The notes: a model not told the origin generated them from the letters alone. 64,000 bases of DNA from Arthrobacter psychrolactophilus (GCF_003219795.1 NZ_QJVC01000020.1:1-64000), one strand, 5' to 3'. Positions 42,184 to 52,500 are shown, numbered from the stretch's first letter. Made by a program: numbers and translations.

Positions 42184-42906
42184 CTACTGTGCCAGAAGTT
42201 CTGCAACGTCCTCGTCGCTCAGTCTCCGGAAGGCACGGTGTGAGCCATGCACGCGCGTCACCTTGCGATCCAAGATGGCCACCTCCAACAGCGCGGCGGT
42301 TAGTGGCTCCTGCGGCGACGCAGACGCCGCGTCCTGGCGTGGTGCTTCCAACGCGGCCACAGCCCAGCGTAGTGCCTGACCCAACTCCGCTCCTGAGCCC
42401 CACAGCCTATCTAAGACGGCCTGCACCAGATCGGCCTTACCGCCCATGGCTAAGAATCCGGCCTCATCGGCAATTGAGCCATCAAAGTTCAGCCGGAAGA
42501 TCCTGTCGGCGGACTCCCCCTCCCCCACCTCGGCGACGGCAAGTTCAACTTCGAACGGCTTTTGTTCAGCGGTAAAGACGGTGCCAAGGCTTTGGGCGTA
42601 CACGCTGGCCAAACCCCGGGCTGTGACGTCGACGCGATCGTAGGAGTAGCCCCGGACATCGGCGTACCGCACGCCTGCCTGGCGCAGGCTTTCAAATTCG
42701 TTGTATTTCCCCACTGCGGCAAAGGCGATGCGGTCATAAATCTCGCCAATCTTATGCAGCGTGGGTGAGGGGTTCTCGGCGACCAGGGCAATCCCGTCAC
42801 GATAGCTCAACACCACGACGGATCTTCCCCGCGCAATACCTTTTCGGGCGAAGTCCGCCCGGTCCTTCATGAGCTGTTCGGGAGAAACGTAAAATTGCTG
42901 TCCCAT
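42184..42906 (-). CDS. prcA: 20S proteasome alpha subunit PrcA
   Basis: The 240-residue protein starts GQQFYVSPEQLMKDRADFARKGIARGRSVVVLSYRDGIALVAENPS, the alpha-subunit N-terminal helix and gate. It continues HKIGEIYDRIAFAAVGKYNEFESLRQAGVRYADVRGYSYDRVDVTARGLA. It lacks a catalytic Thr, as expected. Alpha rings gate the core and dock the Mpa C-termini. The start follows prcB by 2 bp. Confidence 0.96.
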   Translation of the reverse strand: MGQQFYVSPEQLMKDRADFARKGIARGRSVVVLSYRDGIALVAENPSPTLHKIGEIYDRIAFAAVGKYNEFESLRQAGVRYADVRGYSYDRVDVTARGLASVYAQSLGTVFTAEQKPFEVELAVAEVGEGESADRIFRLNFDGSIADEAGFLAMGGKADLVQAVLDRLWGSGAELGQALRWAVAALEAPRQDAASASPQEPLTAALLEVAILDRKVTRVHGSHRAFRRLSDEDVAELLAQ

Positions 42907-42908
42907 GA

Positions 42909-43727
42909 CTAAGCCTCCCTGCGCTCAAGCGTCCGACGCGTCACAATCGTTTCCACAACGGCAGCCAGCGCCTCGGGCGTGACCCGGGTGGCGCCGTCGT
43001 TCGTCACGCGATAGACAACAGGCCATAACTGGCGTACCAGATCGGGCCCGCCCGTGGCGGAGTCGTCGTCGGAGGCGTCAATCAGGGACTCCACGGCCAC
43101 CGCCAGCGCCTCATCGGCGGACAGCTCCGGACGCCACAACTTTTTCAGGGCGCCCCGGGCAAACACGGCGCCCGAGCCAACACTGTGGTGCTCGAGTTCC
43201 TCGTACCGCCCACCCGTGACGTCGTAGGAAAACAGCCGACCGGCACTATCTCCGGGCTCAATTCCGGCAAAAAGCGGTACCACCGCCAGGCCCTGCAAGG
43301 CCATGGGGAGGTTGGCCCGGATCATGGCGCCGAGCCGGTTGGCCTTACCCTCGAGGCTCAGGAGGGTTCCTTCAATTTTTTCGTAGTGCTCAAGTTCCAC
43401 CTGGAATAGGCGCACAATATCGATCGCCAGACCGGCCGTCCCGGCAATACCCAACACGGAGTAACGATCGGCGGGGTAGACCTTTTCAATGCGCCGATTG
43501 GCGATCATGGAACCCATGGTCGCGCGCCGATCCCCGGCCATCATCACGCCGCCGGCAAACGTCAGCGCCACGATCGTGGTGCCGTGCGGGGTTGCGGGCA
43601 TAGTCCCTACGGGGAGGTTTTGCCCGTACGGCAAGAGGTCAGGATGGCTGCGGCTCACGTAGTCAAAGAACGACGACGAGGAACCCGCAGCTACCAGCGC
43701 CGGAAAGTCACCACCGGAGGACCCCAT
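42909..43727 (-). CDS. prcB: 20S proteasome beta subunit PrcB
   Basis: The 272-residue precursor has a 49-residue propeptide ending ATPHG, then the catalytic Thr50 in [23 protein letters not shown]. After processing, Thr is the nucleophile and Asp and Lys of the nearby strands complete the site. The rest ([42 protein letters not shown]) is canonical. It lies 6 bp after pup and 2 bp before prcA. Confidence 0.97.
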   Translation of the reverse strand: MGSSGGDFPALVAAGSSSSFFDYVSRSHPDLLPYGQNLPVGTMPATPHGTTIVALTFAGGVMMAGDRRATMGSMIANRRIEKVYPADRYSVLGIAGTAGLAIDIVRLFQVELEHYEKIEGTLLSLEGKANRLGAMIRANLPMALQGLAVVPLFAGIEPGDSAGRLFSYDVTGGRYEELEHHSVGSGAVFARGALKKLWRPELSADEALAVAVESLIDASDDDSATGGPDLVRQLWPVVYRVTNDGATRVTPEALAAVVETIVTRRTLERREA

Positions 43728-43733
43728 GGTGAG

Positions 43734-43934
43734 CTACTGTCCACCCTTTTGGACGAAACCTCGAACGAATTCCTCGGCATTGACTTCCAAGACGCCGTCG
43801 ATCTCATCTAAGAGGTCGTCGATCCCGGAGGTGTCGGCCTGCGCTGCGGCAGGGGTCGGCGTTGGCAAAGGCAATTCTTCAACGTGCTCCTCCTGTGTGC
43901 TAGCGGAGACGTTCTTTTGTTCCTGTGAAGCCAT
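43734..43934 (-). CDS. pup: Prokaryotic ubiquitin-like protein Pup
   Basis: The 66-residue protein is disordered and acidic, with the binding helix IDDLLDEIDGVLEVNAEEFVRGFVQKGGQ at the C-terminus. It ends in Gln (GGQ), so Dop must deamidate it to Glu before PafA can use it. The central helix is the segment that coils onto Mpa. An ATG behind AAGAAGGATG is the start, and a long stem-loop lies upstream. Confidence 0.97.
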   Translation of the reverse strand: MASQEQKNVSASTQEEHVEELPLPTPTPAAAQADTSGIDDLLDEIDGVLEVNAEEFVRGFVQKGGQ

Positions 43935-43985
43935 GATGCATCCTTCTTAGCGTGGTTCCCAGATACCTACACCGGTACCTGTTCC

Positions 43986-44029
43986 CATCCTGCCACGGAC
44001 GCAGCGAGAATGCGTCAGGTGGCAGGATG
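43986..44029. promoter_or_regulatory. Long stem-loop in front of pup
   Basis: An 11-bp perfect outer stem (CATCCTGCCAC / GTGGCAGGATG) encloses an inner 6-bp stem (GACGCA / TGCGTC) with a 7-nt loop. It lies between the lipoprotein stop (44063) and the pup start (43934). No T run follows on the minus strand, so it is more likely a leader or RNA-processing structure than an intrinsic terminator. Confidence 0.7.
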
Positions 44030-44062
44030 GTGTTCACGTTTTGACAGGGTGCACCGGTACAC

Positions 44063-44863
44063 CTAGGAGGCGTCCAGAACCTGATCGACCACCTTGGCCA
44101 GGTCCGGTGCGGCTGACCCTTGAGCGTCGCCGCCGATCTGCACGACCGAAATGAGCAGGCTGCCTTGCCGTGCTTCCACCGTGATGGTGCTGTTCGTGAC
44201 GTCCCCAGGCAGGAGTTGGCTGACGAGCATGGCGTTTTCCGCCTCGGCGGCCGTGTCCACGCTCAAAGGCTTGAGCGTCGTATCGATGGACTGCCCGGCA
44301 ATCTCGACCGTGAACGACTCGCACGCGTTGCGCTTATCCGCCACCGTCGTGAGCTTCTCGTCCAAGACCTTGACATCGGCCGACAACAAGGTGACTACGG
44401 TGGTCGCGCCGCTAGCGGAATCTGCAGGCCAGCTCCCGGCGGCATAAACACTGCCCTCGGGCAATTGCGCGTTGCTGCTGGCGAAGGTCTTGCACTCTTC
44501 TGGGGTGATCTTCATACCGGCCAGCAGCGACTTCTGCATTTCGGCGCCCTGAGCAAGATCGGCAGCCGGGAGAAGTGTCAGCGCTGCTCCGCCGCTGTCC
44601 TTCAGGCCCGCCAGGATCGCGGTCAGCTCCGCCTCGGTGAATTGCTTATCGCTGACTGCCTCCGGCTTCTTCTCCTCCGTGGCCGGAGCATCGCCGGCGA
44701 CGGTTTGTGAGGCACCAGCCTTCTCCGTCTGCGGCGCATCCCCCGTGGACGCCGTGCTGCCGCAGGCCGAAAGGGCCAGAACGGCGACGGCCGCTGCGGA
44801 GATGACCATGGCGGGCCGCGATACCTTATTATGACGCTGCAGTGCTGTTCCGAATGAGATCAT
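44063..44863 (-). CDS. Putative lipoprotein between dop and pup
   Basis: The ATG at 44863 gives 266 residues with a signal peptide and lipobox (VISAAAVAVLALSAC), then a Ser/Thr/Ala/Glu-rich linker and a soluble domain with FTEAELTAILAGLKDSGG, ITPEECKTFASSNAQLPEGSVYAAGSWP and LLISVVQIGGDAQG. No known family is recognised. Such a secreted protein is not part of the known pupylation machinery. It may simply have been inserted in the operon. Confidence 0.8.
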   Translation of the reverse strand: MISFGTALQRHNKVSRPAMVISAAAVAVLALSACGSTASTGDAPQTEKAGASQTVAGDAPATEEKKPEAVSDKQFTEAELTAILAGLKDSGGAALTLLPAADLAQGAEMQKSLLAGMKITPEECKTFASSNAQLPEGSVYAAGSWPADSASGATTVVTLLSADVKVLDEKLTTVADKRNACESFTVEIAGQSIDTTLKPLSVDTAAEAENAMLVSQLLPGDVTNSTITVEARQGSLLISVVQIGGDAQGSAAPDLAKVVDQVLDAS

Positions 44864-44958
44864 TTTAGTTTCCCCATCAAATAGTCGAAATGCCAATATA
44901 TAGCCATGTCGTCCAGCAACGCCAGAAATTTCCATCCGTGGCGGGGAACTAATTTCCT

Positions 44959-46548
44959 TTAGTGATGGCCCGCGAGGAGTTTCTCGAGGAAGTCCTGCAC
45001 ATCCGGATTGCGATCGAACAGCTCAGCCGTCAAGGCGGCCGTCCCCCGGAGAGGCTCCTTCGTGGAGACCCGTTGGAGCCGGCGCAATTGCGGCAACTCA
45101 AAGATGACCGAGTCCCAGCTCGCACCCACAACATGAGAGCCAAATTCCTGGATGCAGCGGCCCCGGAAATAGGCGCGCGTATCCCGAGGCGGCTGTTCCA
45201 CGGCGGCCGCGATGGACTCATCACTGACGACTCGTTGCATGCGTCCGTGCTGCAGGAGCTTGTAGTAAAGACCCTTTTCGGGGCGAATGTCCGACCATTG
45301 CAGATCGATCAGGCCCAATCGTGGATCGTCCCACTCCATGGCGTCACGGCTGCGATACTGCTGGAGCAAATTGAGCTTGGCGACCCATTCCAATTGATCG
45401 GCCAGGCTCATGGGGTCATTCCCCAGACCCGTCAAAATCTCTTCCCACTTCATCAGGAGGGCCCCCGTGTGCCCGTCGCCGGTGTCCGGATGACTGGAGC
45501 CATTGGCTTCGGCGTGGGCCTTGGCCGCGTTGAGGTAGAGCCATTGCACCTCGAGCGCGCTGATGAAGCTGCCATCCACGAGGAGGTGCTTCTCCTGCAG
45601 CTGCCAATCGTGGCTGATGTGGCGCAGCGTGGCGACAGGACTGGCAAATTCCAGCTCGGGCGCCGTGCCGTGCTCGATCATGTCCAACACGATGGCCGTG
45701 GTGCCGAATTTGAGATAGTTCGAGACCTGCGCAAGATTCGCGTCACCAATAATGACATGGAGCCGGCGATACTTATCGGCCACGGCATGGGGTTCATCCC
45801 GAGTATTGATGATGGGGCGGCGGATGGTGGTTTCCAATCCCACCTCGGCCTCAAAGAAGTCGGCTCGCTGGCTGATCTGGAATCCAACGCCCTGACCGTC
45901 CTGGCCCAGTCCTACCCTGCCGGCGCCGCACATGATGGCGCGTGTGACGAAGAATGGGGTCAGCCCGGCCACGATACGGGGAAAGGGTACCGAGCGCGGC
46001 ATGAGGTAATTCTCGTGGCTGCCGTACGAAACCGCCTTGTTATCCGTATTGTTTTTGTAAAGGTTGATATCGGGCACACCGGGGGTGGCCGCAATATGCC
46101 GGACCGCAGCCAGAGCCACCAGATCGCCGGCGGCATCCCACCGCACAGCATCGAGCGGGTTGGTCACCTCGGGTGAAGAGTATTCCGGGTGCGCGTGGTC
46201 CACGTACAGCCGGGCACCATTTCCCAACACCATATTCATCATGAGCGGGAGCGTTGCATCGCCGCTTTCGCCACCCTCGAGGGCGATCTGCGCTGCCGTC
46301 ACCTCCATATCGGTGAGCTGGCTGGGGTGCGCGGCCGCGCGAGGCATCGACCAGCCGCGGGCATCCGCCAGAGGATCCTCATCCGTGTAGTCCCACCGGG
46401 TCTCCCCGCCGGCCGCGGCACGATGACGGGTCTGGCGTGAATACGCGTTGACGACCTGAGTCGAGAGCCAGGTGGCATTAAAGGAGGTCTCGCCCGGGGC
46501 ATGGATGCCATACTCGGTCTCGGTGCCCATGACCCGCACAACACTCAT
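44959..46548 (-). CDS. dop: Pup deamidase/depupylase Dop
   Basis: The 529-residue protein has the same fold as Paf[18 protein letters not shown] (metal Glu), [17 protein letters not shown] (catalytic Asp) and [19 protein letters not shown]. It is longer than PafA and carries the extra loop near residues 45-80 ([31 protein letters not shown]), a Dop hallmark. Dop deamidates the C-terminal Gln of Pup and removes Pup from substrates. Its ATG overlaps the mpa stop (ATGA). Confidence 0.97.
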   Translation of the reverse strand: MSVVRVMGTETEYGIHAPGETSFNATWLSTQVVNAYSRQTRHRAAAGGETRWDYTDEDPLADARGWSMPRAAAHPSQLTDMEVTAAQIALEGGESGDATLPLMMNMVLGNGARLYVDHAHPEYSSPEVTNPLDAVRWDAAGDLVALAAVRHIAATPGVPDINLYKNNTDNKAVSYGSHENYLMPRSVPFPRIVAGLTPFFVTRAIMCGAGRVGLGQDGQGVGFQISQRADFFEAEVGLETTIRRPIINTRDEPHAVADKYRRLHVIIGDANLAQVSNYLKFGTTAIVLDMIEHGTAPELEFASPVATLRHISHDWQLQEKHLLVDGSFISALEVQWLYLNAAKAHAEANGSSHPDTGDGHTGALLMKWEEILTGLGNDPMSLADQLEWVAKLNLLQQYRSRDAMEWDDPRLGLIDLQWSDIRPEKGLYYKLLQHGRMQRVVSDESIAAAVEQPPRDTRAYFRGRCIQEFGSHVVGASWDSVIFELPQLRRLQRVSTKEPLRGTAALTAELFDRNPDVQDFLEKLLAGHH

Positions 46549-48344
46549 AGATACTGTCCCGTGGAGGGCAGGGTCTCGAGGGTCTTCCCGGGCACCTGGC
46601 CTTCCTTGCTCTGCACAATCGTGCGGATGTAGGTGATGCGCTCACCCTTCTTGCCCGAAATCCTGGCCCAGTCATCGGGATTCGTGGTGTTGGGCATATC
46701 CTCGTGCTCGCGGAATTCGTCCACGACTGCGCGCAGCAGATGTTCGATCCGGATACCCTTTTCGCCACTCGTCAAAAGATCCTTGATGGCGTATTTCTTA
46801 GCGCGGTCCACAACATTTTGAATCACGGCACCGGAGTTAAAGTCCTTGAAATACAGCATCTCGCTGTCGCCATTGGCGTAGGTGACCTCAAGGTACTCAT
46901 TGGATTTATCCGTGGCGTACATGGCCTCCACGGTACGTTGAATCATCGCGTCCACCGTTTCCTGCAGGCTCGATCCGTGGGCGGCCACATCGTCGGCATG
47001 GAAGGGCAACGAGGTCGTGATGTATTTGGCAAAGATATCGGCGGCGGCCTCGGCGTCGGGACGCTCAATTTTGACCTTGACGTCGAGCCGTCCCGGGCGC
47101 AAGATAGCCGGGTCGATCATGTCTTCACGGTTGGAGGCGCCAATCACGATGACGTTGTCAAGGCGTTCCACGCCGTCAATCTCACTCAGCAGCTGGGGCA
47201 CGATCGTGGTCTCAACATCAGAGGAGACGCCCGTGCCGCGGGTACGGAAGAGCGAATCCATCTCGTCGAAGAACACCACGACGGCACTGCCATCGGAGGC
47301 TTTTTCCCGCGCCCGACTGAAGATCAAACGGATTTGCCGTTCCGTCTCACCCACGTACTTATCCAACAGTTCCGGACCCTTGATGTTCAGGAAGTAGCTC
47401 TTTTGGTCCTTGACGCCTGAGCGTTCTGCCGCGCGCTGGGCCAGTGAGTTAGCCACGGCCTTCGCGATGAGCGTCTTACCGCAACCGGGCGGGCCGTAGA
47501 GCAAGATGCCCTTGGGGGCCTTGAGTCCGTGTTCGCGGTACAGATCCGGATGCAGGAAGGGAAGTTCGACGGCGTCACGGATCTGTTCGATCTGGGACCG
47601 CAGTCCACCAATATCTGAATATGAAATATCGGGGACTTCTTCCAGGATCAGATTCTCCACCTCGGAGCGCGGAATCTTTTCCAGGGCATACCCGGTCCGG
47701 CCATCCAGGCTCAGGGCATCGCCAACCTTGACGGCACCACCCTGCAGCACGGAGGCCAGGCGGACCACGCGTTCCTCATCGGCCCGCCCAATGACCAGCA
47801 CTCGCTTAGCGTCTAGAAGCTCCTTGACGGTGACGAGTTCGCCGACCTGATCAAAGCCCAGGGCCGCGATGATGGTGAACGACTCATTGAGCAGCACCTC
47901 CTGGCCCAGACCTAAATCATTCAGGCGTAGCAGGGGGCTCAGGCCCACGCGCATCTTGCGTCCCGACGCGTACACATCCACACTCTCGTGCGTGACCGAG
48001 GAACTGGTCCCGGAGCTTGCGACAGCCGCGTTGAGCGCAAGGATCGTGCCGAAGCTATAGGGGGGTTCGCCGTCGCGCTCCAAGGCCGAACGCAACTTCA
48101 TGATCTCGGTCTTGGCCGTCTCCAGCATGGCCACGAGCTTGGAGTTATTCTGCGTGGCCGAGGAGAGCTGGCGATCGAGATTGCGTGACTTGTCCCGTAA
48201 AACGTTGAGCTGACGCTCGAGGACGGCCTGCTGGCCGGGGCCCGTCGTGTAGTGGGCCCCGGCGGTACCGGGTGCGGGAGTTCCGGGCGTTGGCGCGAGG
48301 CCTTCGTCGGAGGGATCCGAGGTGGAGTGCGTTGCGTCGTTCAT
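46545..48344 (-). CDS. mpa: Proteasome-associated AAA ATPase Mpa (ARC)
   Basis: The 599-residue protein has an N-terminal coiled coil (about 37-92) that binds Pup, two OB-type domains, and an AAA domain: [17 protein letters not shown] (Walker A), [16 protein letters not shown] (Walker B), [30 protein letters not shown] (second region of homology). It ends GQYL, the C-terminal motif that docks into the proteasome alpha ring. Mpa unfolds pupylated proteins into PrcBA. Confidence 0.97.
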   Translation of the reverse strand: MNDATHSTSDPSDEGLAPTPGTPAPGTAGAHYTTGPGQQAVLERQLNVLRDKSRNLDRQLSSATQNNSKLVAMLETAKTEIMKLRSALERDGEPPYSFGTILALNAAVASSGTSSSVTHESVDVYASGRKMRVGLSPLLRLNDLGLGQEVLLNESFTIIAALGFDQVGELVTVKELLDAKRVLVIGRADEERVVRLASVLQGGAVKVGDALSLDGRTGYALEKIPRSEVENLILEEVPDISYSDIGGLRSQIEQIRDAVELPFLHPDLYREHGLKAPKGILLYGPPGCGKTLIAKAVANSLAQRAAERSGVKDQKSYFLNIKGPELLDKYVGETERQIRLIFSRAREKASDGSAVVVFFDEMDSLFRTRGTGVSSDVETTIVPQLLSEIDGVERLDNVIVIGASNREDMIDPAILRPGRLDVKVKIERPDAEAAADIFAKYITTSLPFHADDVAAHGSSLQETVDAMIQRTVEAMYATDKSNEYLEVTYANGDSEMLYFKDFNSGAVIQNVVDRAKKYAIKDLLTSGEKGIRIEHLLRAVVDEFREHEDMPNTTNPDDWARISGKKGERITYIRTIVQSKEGQVPGKTLETLPSTGQYL

Positions 48345-48418
48345 GACCGTGTCCTTCCGCAGCCGTTTGCGTTCAGCGCAATAGCGGCTTGCCGGTTCTC
48401 AGGCGTTTTTAGAGTGTG

Positions 48419-49480
48419 TTACTGCTCGAGCTCGTGACGGGTTTCGGTTTCCTCCGACTGCTCCTGGTTGCGCTTGGTCTGCACGGTGGAGGAGGCATCG
48501 CGGGCGGCGCGGCGCAGCTTCTTATCTGAGACCGAACGCTCACCCACGGCCGCGGGAGTCCAGGCGTCGAGGTCTTCCTGGGCAAAGTCGGTCTTGGAGG
48601 CGCGTCGCTTGGGCGACATGCCGGTCACACCGTCGGCGAGGCGTCGGGTCACCATGAGGAAACCGGTGTGGGCCACCATGCGGTGATCCGGGCGGACGGC
48701 GAGACCCTCGAGGTGCCAGCCACGCACCATGGATTCCCAGGCGTCGGGTTCCGTGAAGCGGCCGTCGGCACGGATAGCCTCGGCGGTGCGGGACAGCTGG
48801 GTCACGGTGGCAACATAGTTGATCCACACGCCGCCCGGTGCCAGCACGGTGGCGACGGCGTCGAGGCATTCCCAGGGTGCGAGCATGTCCAGGACGACGC
48901 GGTCAATGCTGCCGGGCTCTTCCTGGGCAACGACCTCGTCCTGGAAGTCACCGAGGGAGATCTTCCAGGCTGGGTGCGGGCCACCGTAAATGGTTTCAAC
49001 GTTGCCGCGGGCGATATCGGCGAATTCCTGGCGGCGCTCAAAGGAGTGCAGGTAGCCGTTGTCGCCAACAGCCCGCAGAAGGGAGATAGAGAGGGCGCCG
49101 GAACCAACGCCGGCCTCGACGACGCGAGCACCGGGGTAGATGTCACCCATGGTGATGATCTGTCCGGCATCCTTGGGGTAGACCACGGCCGCGCCGCGGG
49201 GCATCGACAAAACAAAGTCAGAGAGCAGGGGACGCAGGGCCTGGTACTGCTGGCCAACGTTACTCTCCACCATGGAGCCCTCGGGCTGACCGATGAGCAG
49301 ATCGTGATTCAAGAAGCCTTTGTGCGTGTGGTAGGCCGTGCCGGGCGTCAAGGTGATGGTGTTCATGCGACCGCGCTCGTCCGTCAGCTGCACACGCTCC
49401 CCGGCGCGGAATGGCCCGCGGCGTGCGGCTGCGCCGTGGGGCGCGGTAGTGTTTTCGGCTGCGGAATCCTGGTGATTCAT
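48419..49480 (-). CDS. trmI: tRNA (adenine-58-N1)-methyltransferase TrmI
   Basis: The ATG at 49480, behind AGGACC, gives 353 residues. Motifs: HKGFLNHDLLIGQPEGSMV (N-terminal domain), IITMGDIYPGARVVEAGVGSGALSISLLRAVG (motif I) and RVVLDMLAPWECLDAVATVLAPGGVWINYVATV. The enzyme makes m1A58 in the T loop of tRNAs. A charged tail of about 70 residues (RRASKTDFAQEDLDAWTP onward) is longer than in mycobacterial TrmI. It precedes mpa by 74 bp, as in Mycobacterium. Confidence 0.95.
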   Translation of the reverse strand: MNHQDSAAENTTAPHGAAARRGPFRAGERVQLTDERGRMNTITLTPGTAYHTHKGFLNHDLLIGQPEGSMVESNVGQQYQALRPLLSDFVLSMPRGAAVVYPKDAGQIITMGDIYPGARVVEAGVGSGALSISLLRAVGDNGYLHSFERRQEFADIARGNVETIYGGPHPAWKISLGDFQDEVVAQEEPGSIDRVVLDMLAPWECLDAVATVLAPGGVWINYVATVTQLSRTAEAIRADGRFTEPDAWESMVRGWHLEGLAVRPDHRMVAHTGFLMVTRRLADGVTGMSPKRRASKTDFAQEDLDAWTPAAVGERSVSDKKLRRAARDASSTVQTKRNQEQSEETETRHELEQ

Positions 49481-49587
49481 GGTGGGTCCTGTTCGTTTGG
49501 TACTCAAAAAATTATGGGGTGCGATGGAGCTTAGATGGGGCAATGAGCCGGGGTTCTGTGCCGATGTCCGGCGGGATCATCCAGCCG

Positions 49588-50760
49588 TCATGGGAGGGTT
49601 TTTCCGGTGATGGCCGCGACGACCTTGGCCTGGCTCAGGAGTCCTGTGACCTTTCCATCAAGGTTAATCACGGCGTACTCACTATCGGGCAGTTGGGCGA
49701 GATATTGGACAAGTTCCGCCCCGGCGGCCACGTCGGGAACGTAAGCGCCCTGCGAGAGCGCCCGCGATACTGCCGTGGCAGGGGTGCTTGCCGCGGCTTC
49801 CGGTGGCACGTGCGCCAGCGCGTATTCGTCGACGACAGCGGCCGGGCGGCCATCGGCGCCAAAGAGCACGATGGGCTCATTCGGGTACTCGCCACGAAGG
49901 GTCCAGAGCTGAGCCACGGAGCACAGGCTGGAGGCGCTCACGGCCGGAGAGGCCAGCGTTCCCGCGGATACCTCCGGCAGGCGCAGCCTGATTCCCGCTC
50001 CCTTGATGGCCCCGCTCGCACCGGCCCAGAGGAAGCCGGCCAGCAAGATCACGATGAAGGAGGTGGTCAGATCGGGGCGTGATCCGGTGAGATACGGCCC
50101 GCCCAGGGCTACGGCAATGATCACGACGACGATGATTCGTCCGGCCCAGCCGGCCGCGATGGTGCCTTTTTCCTGGCTGCCCGTTGACTTCCAGACGATG
50201 GACTCCACCAACCGTCCGCCGTCGAGCGGCAATCCCGGCAAGACATTGAAGAAGCCGATGAGCAGATTCGCCCAGATAAAGATATTCGCCAGGAGCATCA
50301 CGACCGCTAGGGACAGACTCACGGGACCATCGGCGGCACTGGGCAGGGCCAACTGGACGAGCCAGCCAAGCCCCGCGAGCACAAAGTTCGCGATGGGGCC
50401 GGCGAACGCTACGACGAGGGCCTTGCCCGGGGTTGCCTTGCTGAAGTCAAACTCGGTATGCCCACCCCACAGGTTCAACACGATCTTGTGGGTGGGCCAC
50501 CCGTACATCTTTGCGGCCACGGCATGCGCCAGCTCGTGGATCAGCACGGAGAAAAGCAGCAACAACGCATAGGCGAAGGCCACGGCATACGAGCCAGCAC
50601 CCAGCCCGGGGAAGGCACTCTTGAGCTGCGGCCCAAAGATCAGCACCGTGACGCCGGCAATAAGGAACCAGGAGTTGGCCAAGATGATGGGCGTGCCACG
50701 GACTGAGCCCAACACCAGACCCTCGCGGCGGGTCTTGGTGCCATGCACGGGTGCACTCAC
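49588..50760 (-). CDS. Site-2-type (M50) intramembrane metalloprotease with CBS-like tail
   Basis: The 390-residue protein has about six membrane segments with LIHELAHAVAAKMYG (HExxH zinc site) in the second and FFNVLPGLPLDGGRLVESIVW (the third ligand Asp) later. The C-terminal 130 residues look like a CBS pair (VAQLWTLRGEYPNEPIVLFGADGRPAAVVDEYAL, YLAQLPDSEYAVINLDGKVTGLLSQAKVVAAI). It should cleave within the membrane; the substrate is unknown. Its GTG overlaps the HAD stop (GTGA). Confidence 0.93.
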   Translation of the reverse strand: MSAPVHGTKTRREGLVLGSVRGTPIILANSWFLIAGVTVLIFGPQLKSAFPGLGAGSYAVAFAYALLLLFSVLIHELAHAVAAKMYGWPTHKIVLNLWGGHTEFDFSKATPGKALVVAFAGPIANFVLAGLGWLVQLALPSAADGPVSLSLAVVMLLANIFIWANLLIGFFNVLPGLPLDGGRLVESIVWKSTGSQEKGTIAAGWAGRIIVVVIIAVALGGPYLTGSRPDLTTSFIVILLAGFLWAGASGAIKGAGIRLRLPEVSAGTLASPAVSASSLCSVAQLWTLRGEYPNEPIVLFGADGRPAAVVDEYALAHVPPEAAASTPATAVSRALSQGAYVPDVAAGAELVQYLAQLPDSEYAVINLDGKVTGLLSQAKVVAAITGKTLP

Positions 50761-51494
50761 AGGGCGACCCCCGACGTTCGTGAGTGATGAGCGATGACTG
50801 TTGCGACGTCGTCGTACGTTTTACCGGCCAGCGTCTCCCACGTGGTGCGGCGGGGATCTTCGGCCAAGGCAACAGCATTGGGGATCGCAATCGTGGCCAC
50901 ACCGGAGGCAACCGCGGAGGCGACACCGGGTACGGAATCTTCCATGGCGGCACAGTGGGCCACGGTCAACTCGGAATCACTCTGTCGCAGTTGCGCAACA
51001 GCCTTCAGGTAGGGCTCGGGATGCGGTTTGCCGTGCGTGACCTCATCACCTGTGACGAGGAATTCAAAGTAGTCACCGTCCAGGGCGTTGACGACCTCGG
51101 TGGCCAGGGTGCGTTCGCTCATGGTGACAAGCGCACAGCGCACGCCTTGGGCATGAAGTTCGGAAAGCAGCTCGCGGGCCCCCGGACGCCATGGGATGAC
51201 GTTGCGAATCCCGGCAATCACCTCAGCCGAGAGGTGGTCGATAATCTCACGGACAGAGAGCTTGACGCCGGCATTTTGCAACACGACGGCGGAATTTTCC
51301 AGGGCGCTTCCCACCAAGGTGTGGGCCATTTCCTCATCCCAGTGGCCGCCATGAGCGGTCACGAGGGAGATCTCGGCGTTGATCCAATAAGGTTCTGTAT
51401 CCACCAACGTCCCATCCATATCCCAGAGGACGGCTTTGAGGACGGGCGTAGTCGTAGTCGCGGGGTTCACGGCGGCGGCAGAAGGAGCATGCAT
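50757..51494 (-). CDS. HAD superfamily hydrolase (beta-phosphoglucomutase-like)
   Basis: The 245-residue protein has motif I DMDGTLVDTEPYW, then VRCALVTMSERT (motif II), FLVTGDEVTHGKPHPEPYLKAV (motif III) and AAMEDSVPGVASAVASGV (motif IV, ED). The cap domain lies between motif I and II. It is likely a small phosphatase or mutase of unknown substrate. It is the first gene of the coupled HAD-M50 pair upstream of trmI and mpa. Confidence 0.92.
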   Translation of the reverse strand: MHAPSAAAVNPATTTTPVLKAVLWDMDGTLVDTEPYWINAEISLVTAHGGHWDEEMAHTLVGSALENSAVVLQNAGVKLSVREIIDHLSAEVIAGIRNVIPWRPGARELLSELHAQGVRCALVTMSERTLATEVVNALDGDYFEFLVTGDEVTHGKPHPEPYLKAVAQLRQSDSELTVAHCAAMEDSVPGVASAVASGVATIAIPNAVALAEDPRRTTWETLAGKTYDDVATVIAHHSRTSGVAL

Positions 51495-51596
51495 GTCACC
51501 AGTCTACGTGGCAAGAACGACTGAACCGTTTACCGGCCGCGGGAGCGCGTGGTGCATAGTGCCACGCGCGCCAAGTCGCCGTAGGCTGGGACTGTG

Positions 51597-52484
51597 ATGA
51601 ACATCAAAAATGGGGAATCCGGCGACCACGAGCGGTTGCTGCAACCGGCGCCGGGCGAAGAACGCGTGACGGTCATGCTGGCCGCCTTCGAGGGCTGGAA
51701 CGATGCCGGGGAAGCCGCCAGTGATGCGCTGAAGTACCTCCACAAGCTGTGGCATGCCAAACGTGTGGGTGTCGTGGAGCCGGATGAGTACTACGATTTC
51801 CAGTTCACCCGACCCGAGATTCGACTCACCTCCACCGGAGGCCGGAAGATCAAGTGGCCGCTGACCCGCATCGCGCAGGCCTCCGTCCCGGGGACCAATA
51901 TTGATGTGGTGCTGGTTCATGGCATCGAACCGTCCTACCGCTGGCGGGCCTATACGGCAGAGATCCTCGCCAAGGCGGCCGCGCTGAACGTCAGCCACGT
52001 CTTCCTCTTGGGCTCGCTCTTGGCAGATGTTCCCCACTCCCGCCCCTTGCCCGTCACGGAAACGTGCGACGACGAGGTGCTCGCCGAACGCTTGGGCCTC
52101 GAGGGCTCCCAGTATGAGGGTCCCATTGGGATTGTGGGAGTGCTTAATGAGGTGGCCTTGTTGGCGGGGCTGCCCACCATTTCGCTGTGGGCGGCTGTGC
52201 CGCATTACGTCGCACAGGCACCCTCCCCCAAGGCCGAGCTATCGCTGTTGAATCGTCTCGAGGATTACTTCCAGGTGCCACTGGCCACGCAGGACATGGT
52301 GGATGACACGCAGGCCTGGGAACGCGGTGTCAACGAGCTGGCTGCCAGCGACCCCGATATTGGCGGGTACGTCCACCAACTCGAGGAGGCTAAGGATACG
52401 GCCGAGCTGCCCGAAGCCAGCGGTGAATCGATCGCCACCGAATTCGAACGCTATCTGCGTCGGCGCGGTCACGAACAGCCGTAA
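51597..52484 (+). CDS. PAC2 family protein
   Basis: The 295-residue protein has the PAC2 layout: VTVMLAAFEGWNDAGEAASDALKYL, VDVVLVHGIEPSYRWRAYTAEILAKA and IGIVGVLNEVALLAGLPTISLWAAVPHYVAQAPSPKAELSLL. PAC2 proteins resemble eukaryotic proteasome-assembly chaperones. The location next to the proteasome locus matches actinobacterial Rv2125-like genes. A role in proteasome assembly is only an inference. A GTG one codon upstream (51594) is an alternative start. Confidence 0.93.
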   Translation: MNIKNGESGDHERLLQPAPGEERVTVMLAAFEGWNDAGEAASDALKYLHKLWHAKRVGVVEPDEYYDFQFTRPEIRLTSTGGRKIKWPLTRIAQASVPGTNIDVVLVHGIEPSYRWRAYTAEILAKAAALNVSHVFLLGSLLADVPHSRPLPVTETCDDEVLAERLGLEGSQYEGPIGIVGVLNEVALLAGLPTISLWAAVPHYVAQAPSPKAELSLLNRLEDYFQVPLATQDMVDDTQAWERGVNELAASDPDIGGYVHQLEEAKDTAELPEASGESIATEFERYLRRRGHEQP

Positions 52485-52500
52485 TCCTTAGCCTGTTGCG

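Noticed and set aside
44962-46176. 404-codon open frame antisense to dop
   Set aside because: It lies wholly opposite dop, a gene with complete family motifs; the antisense product has no domain features.
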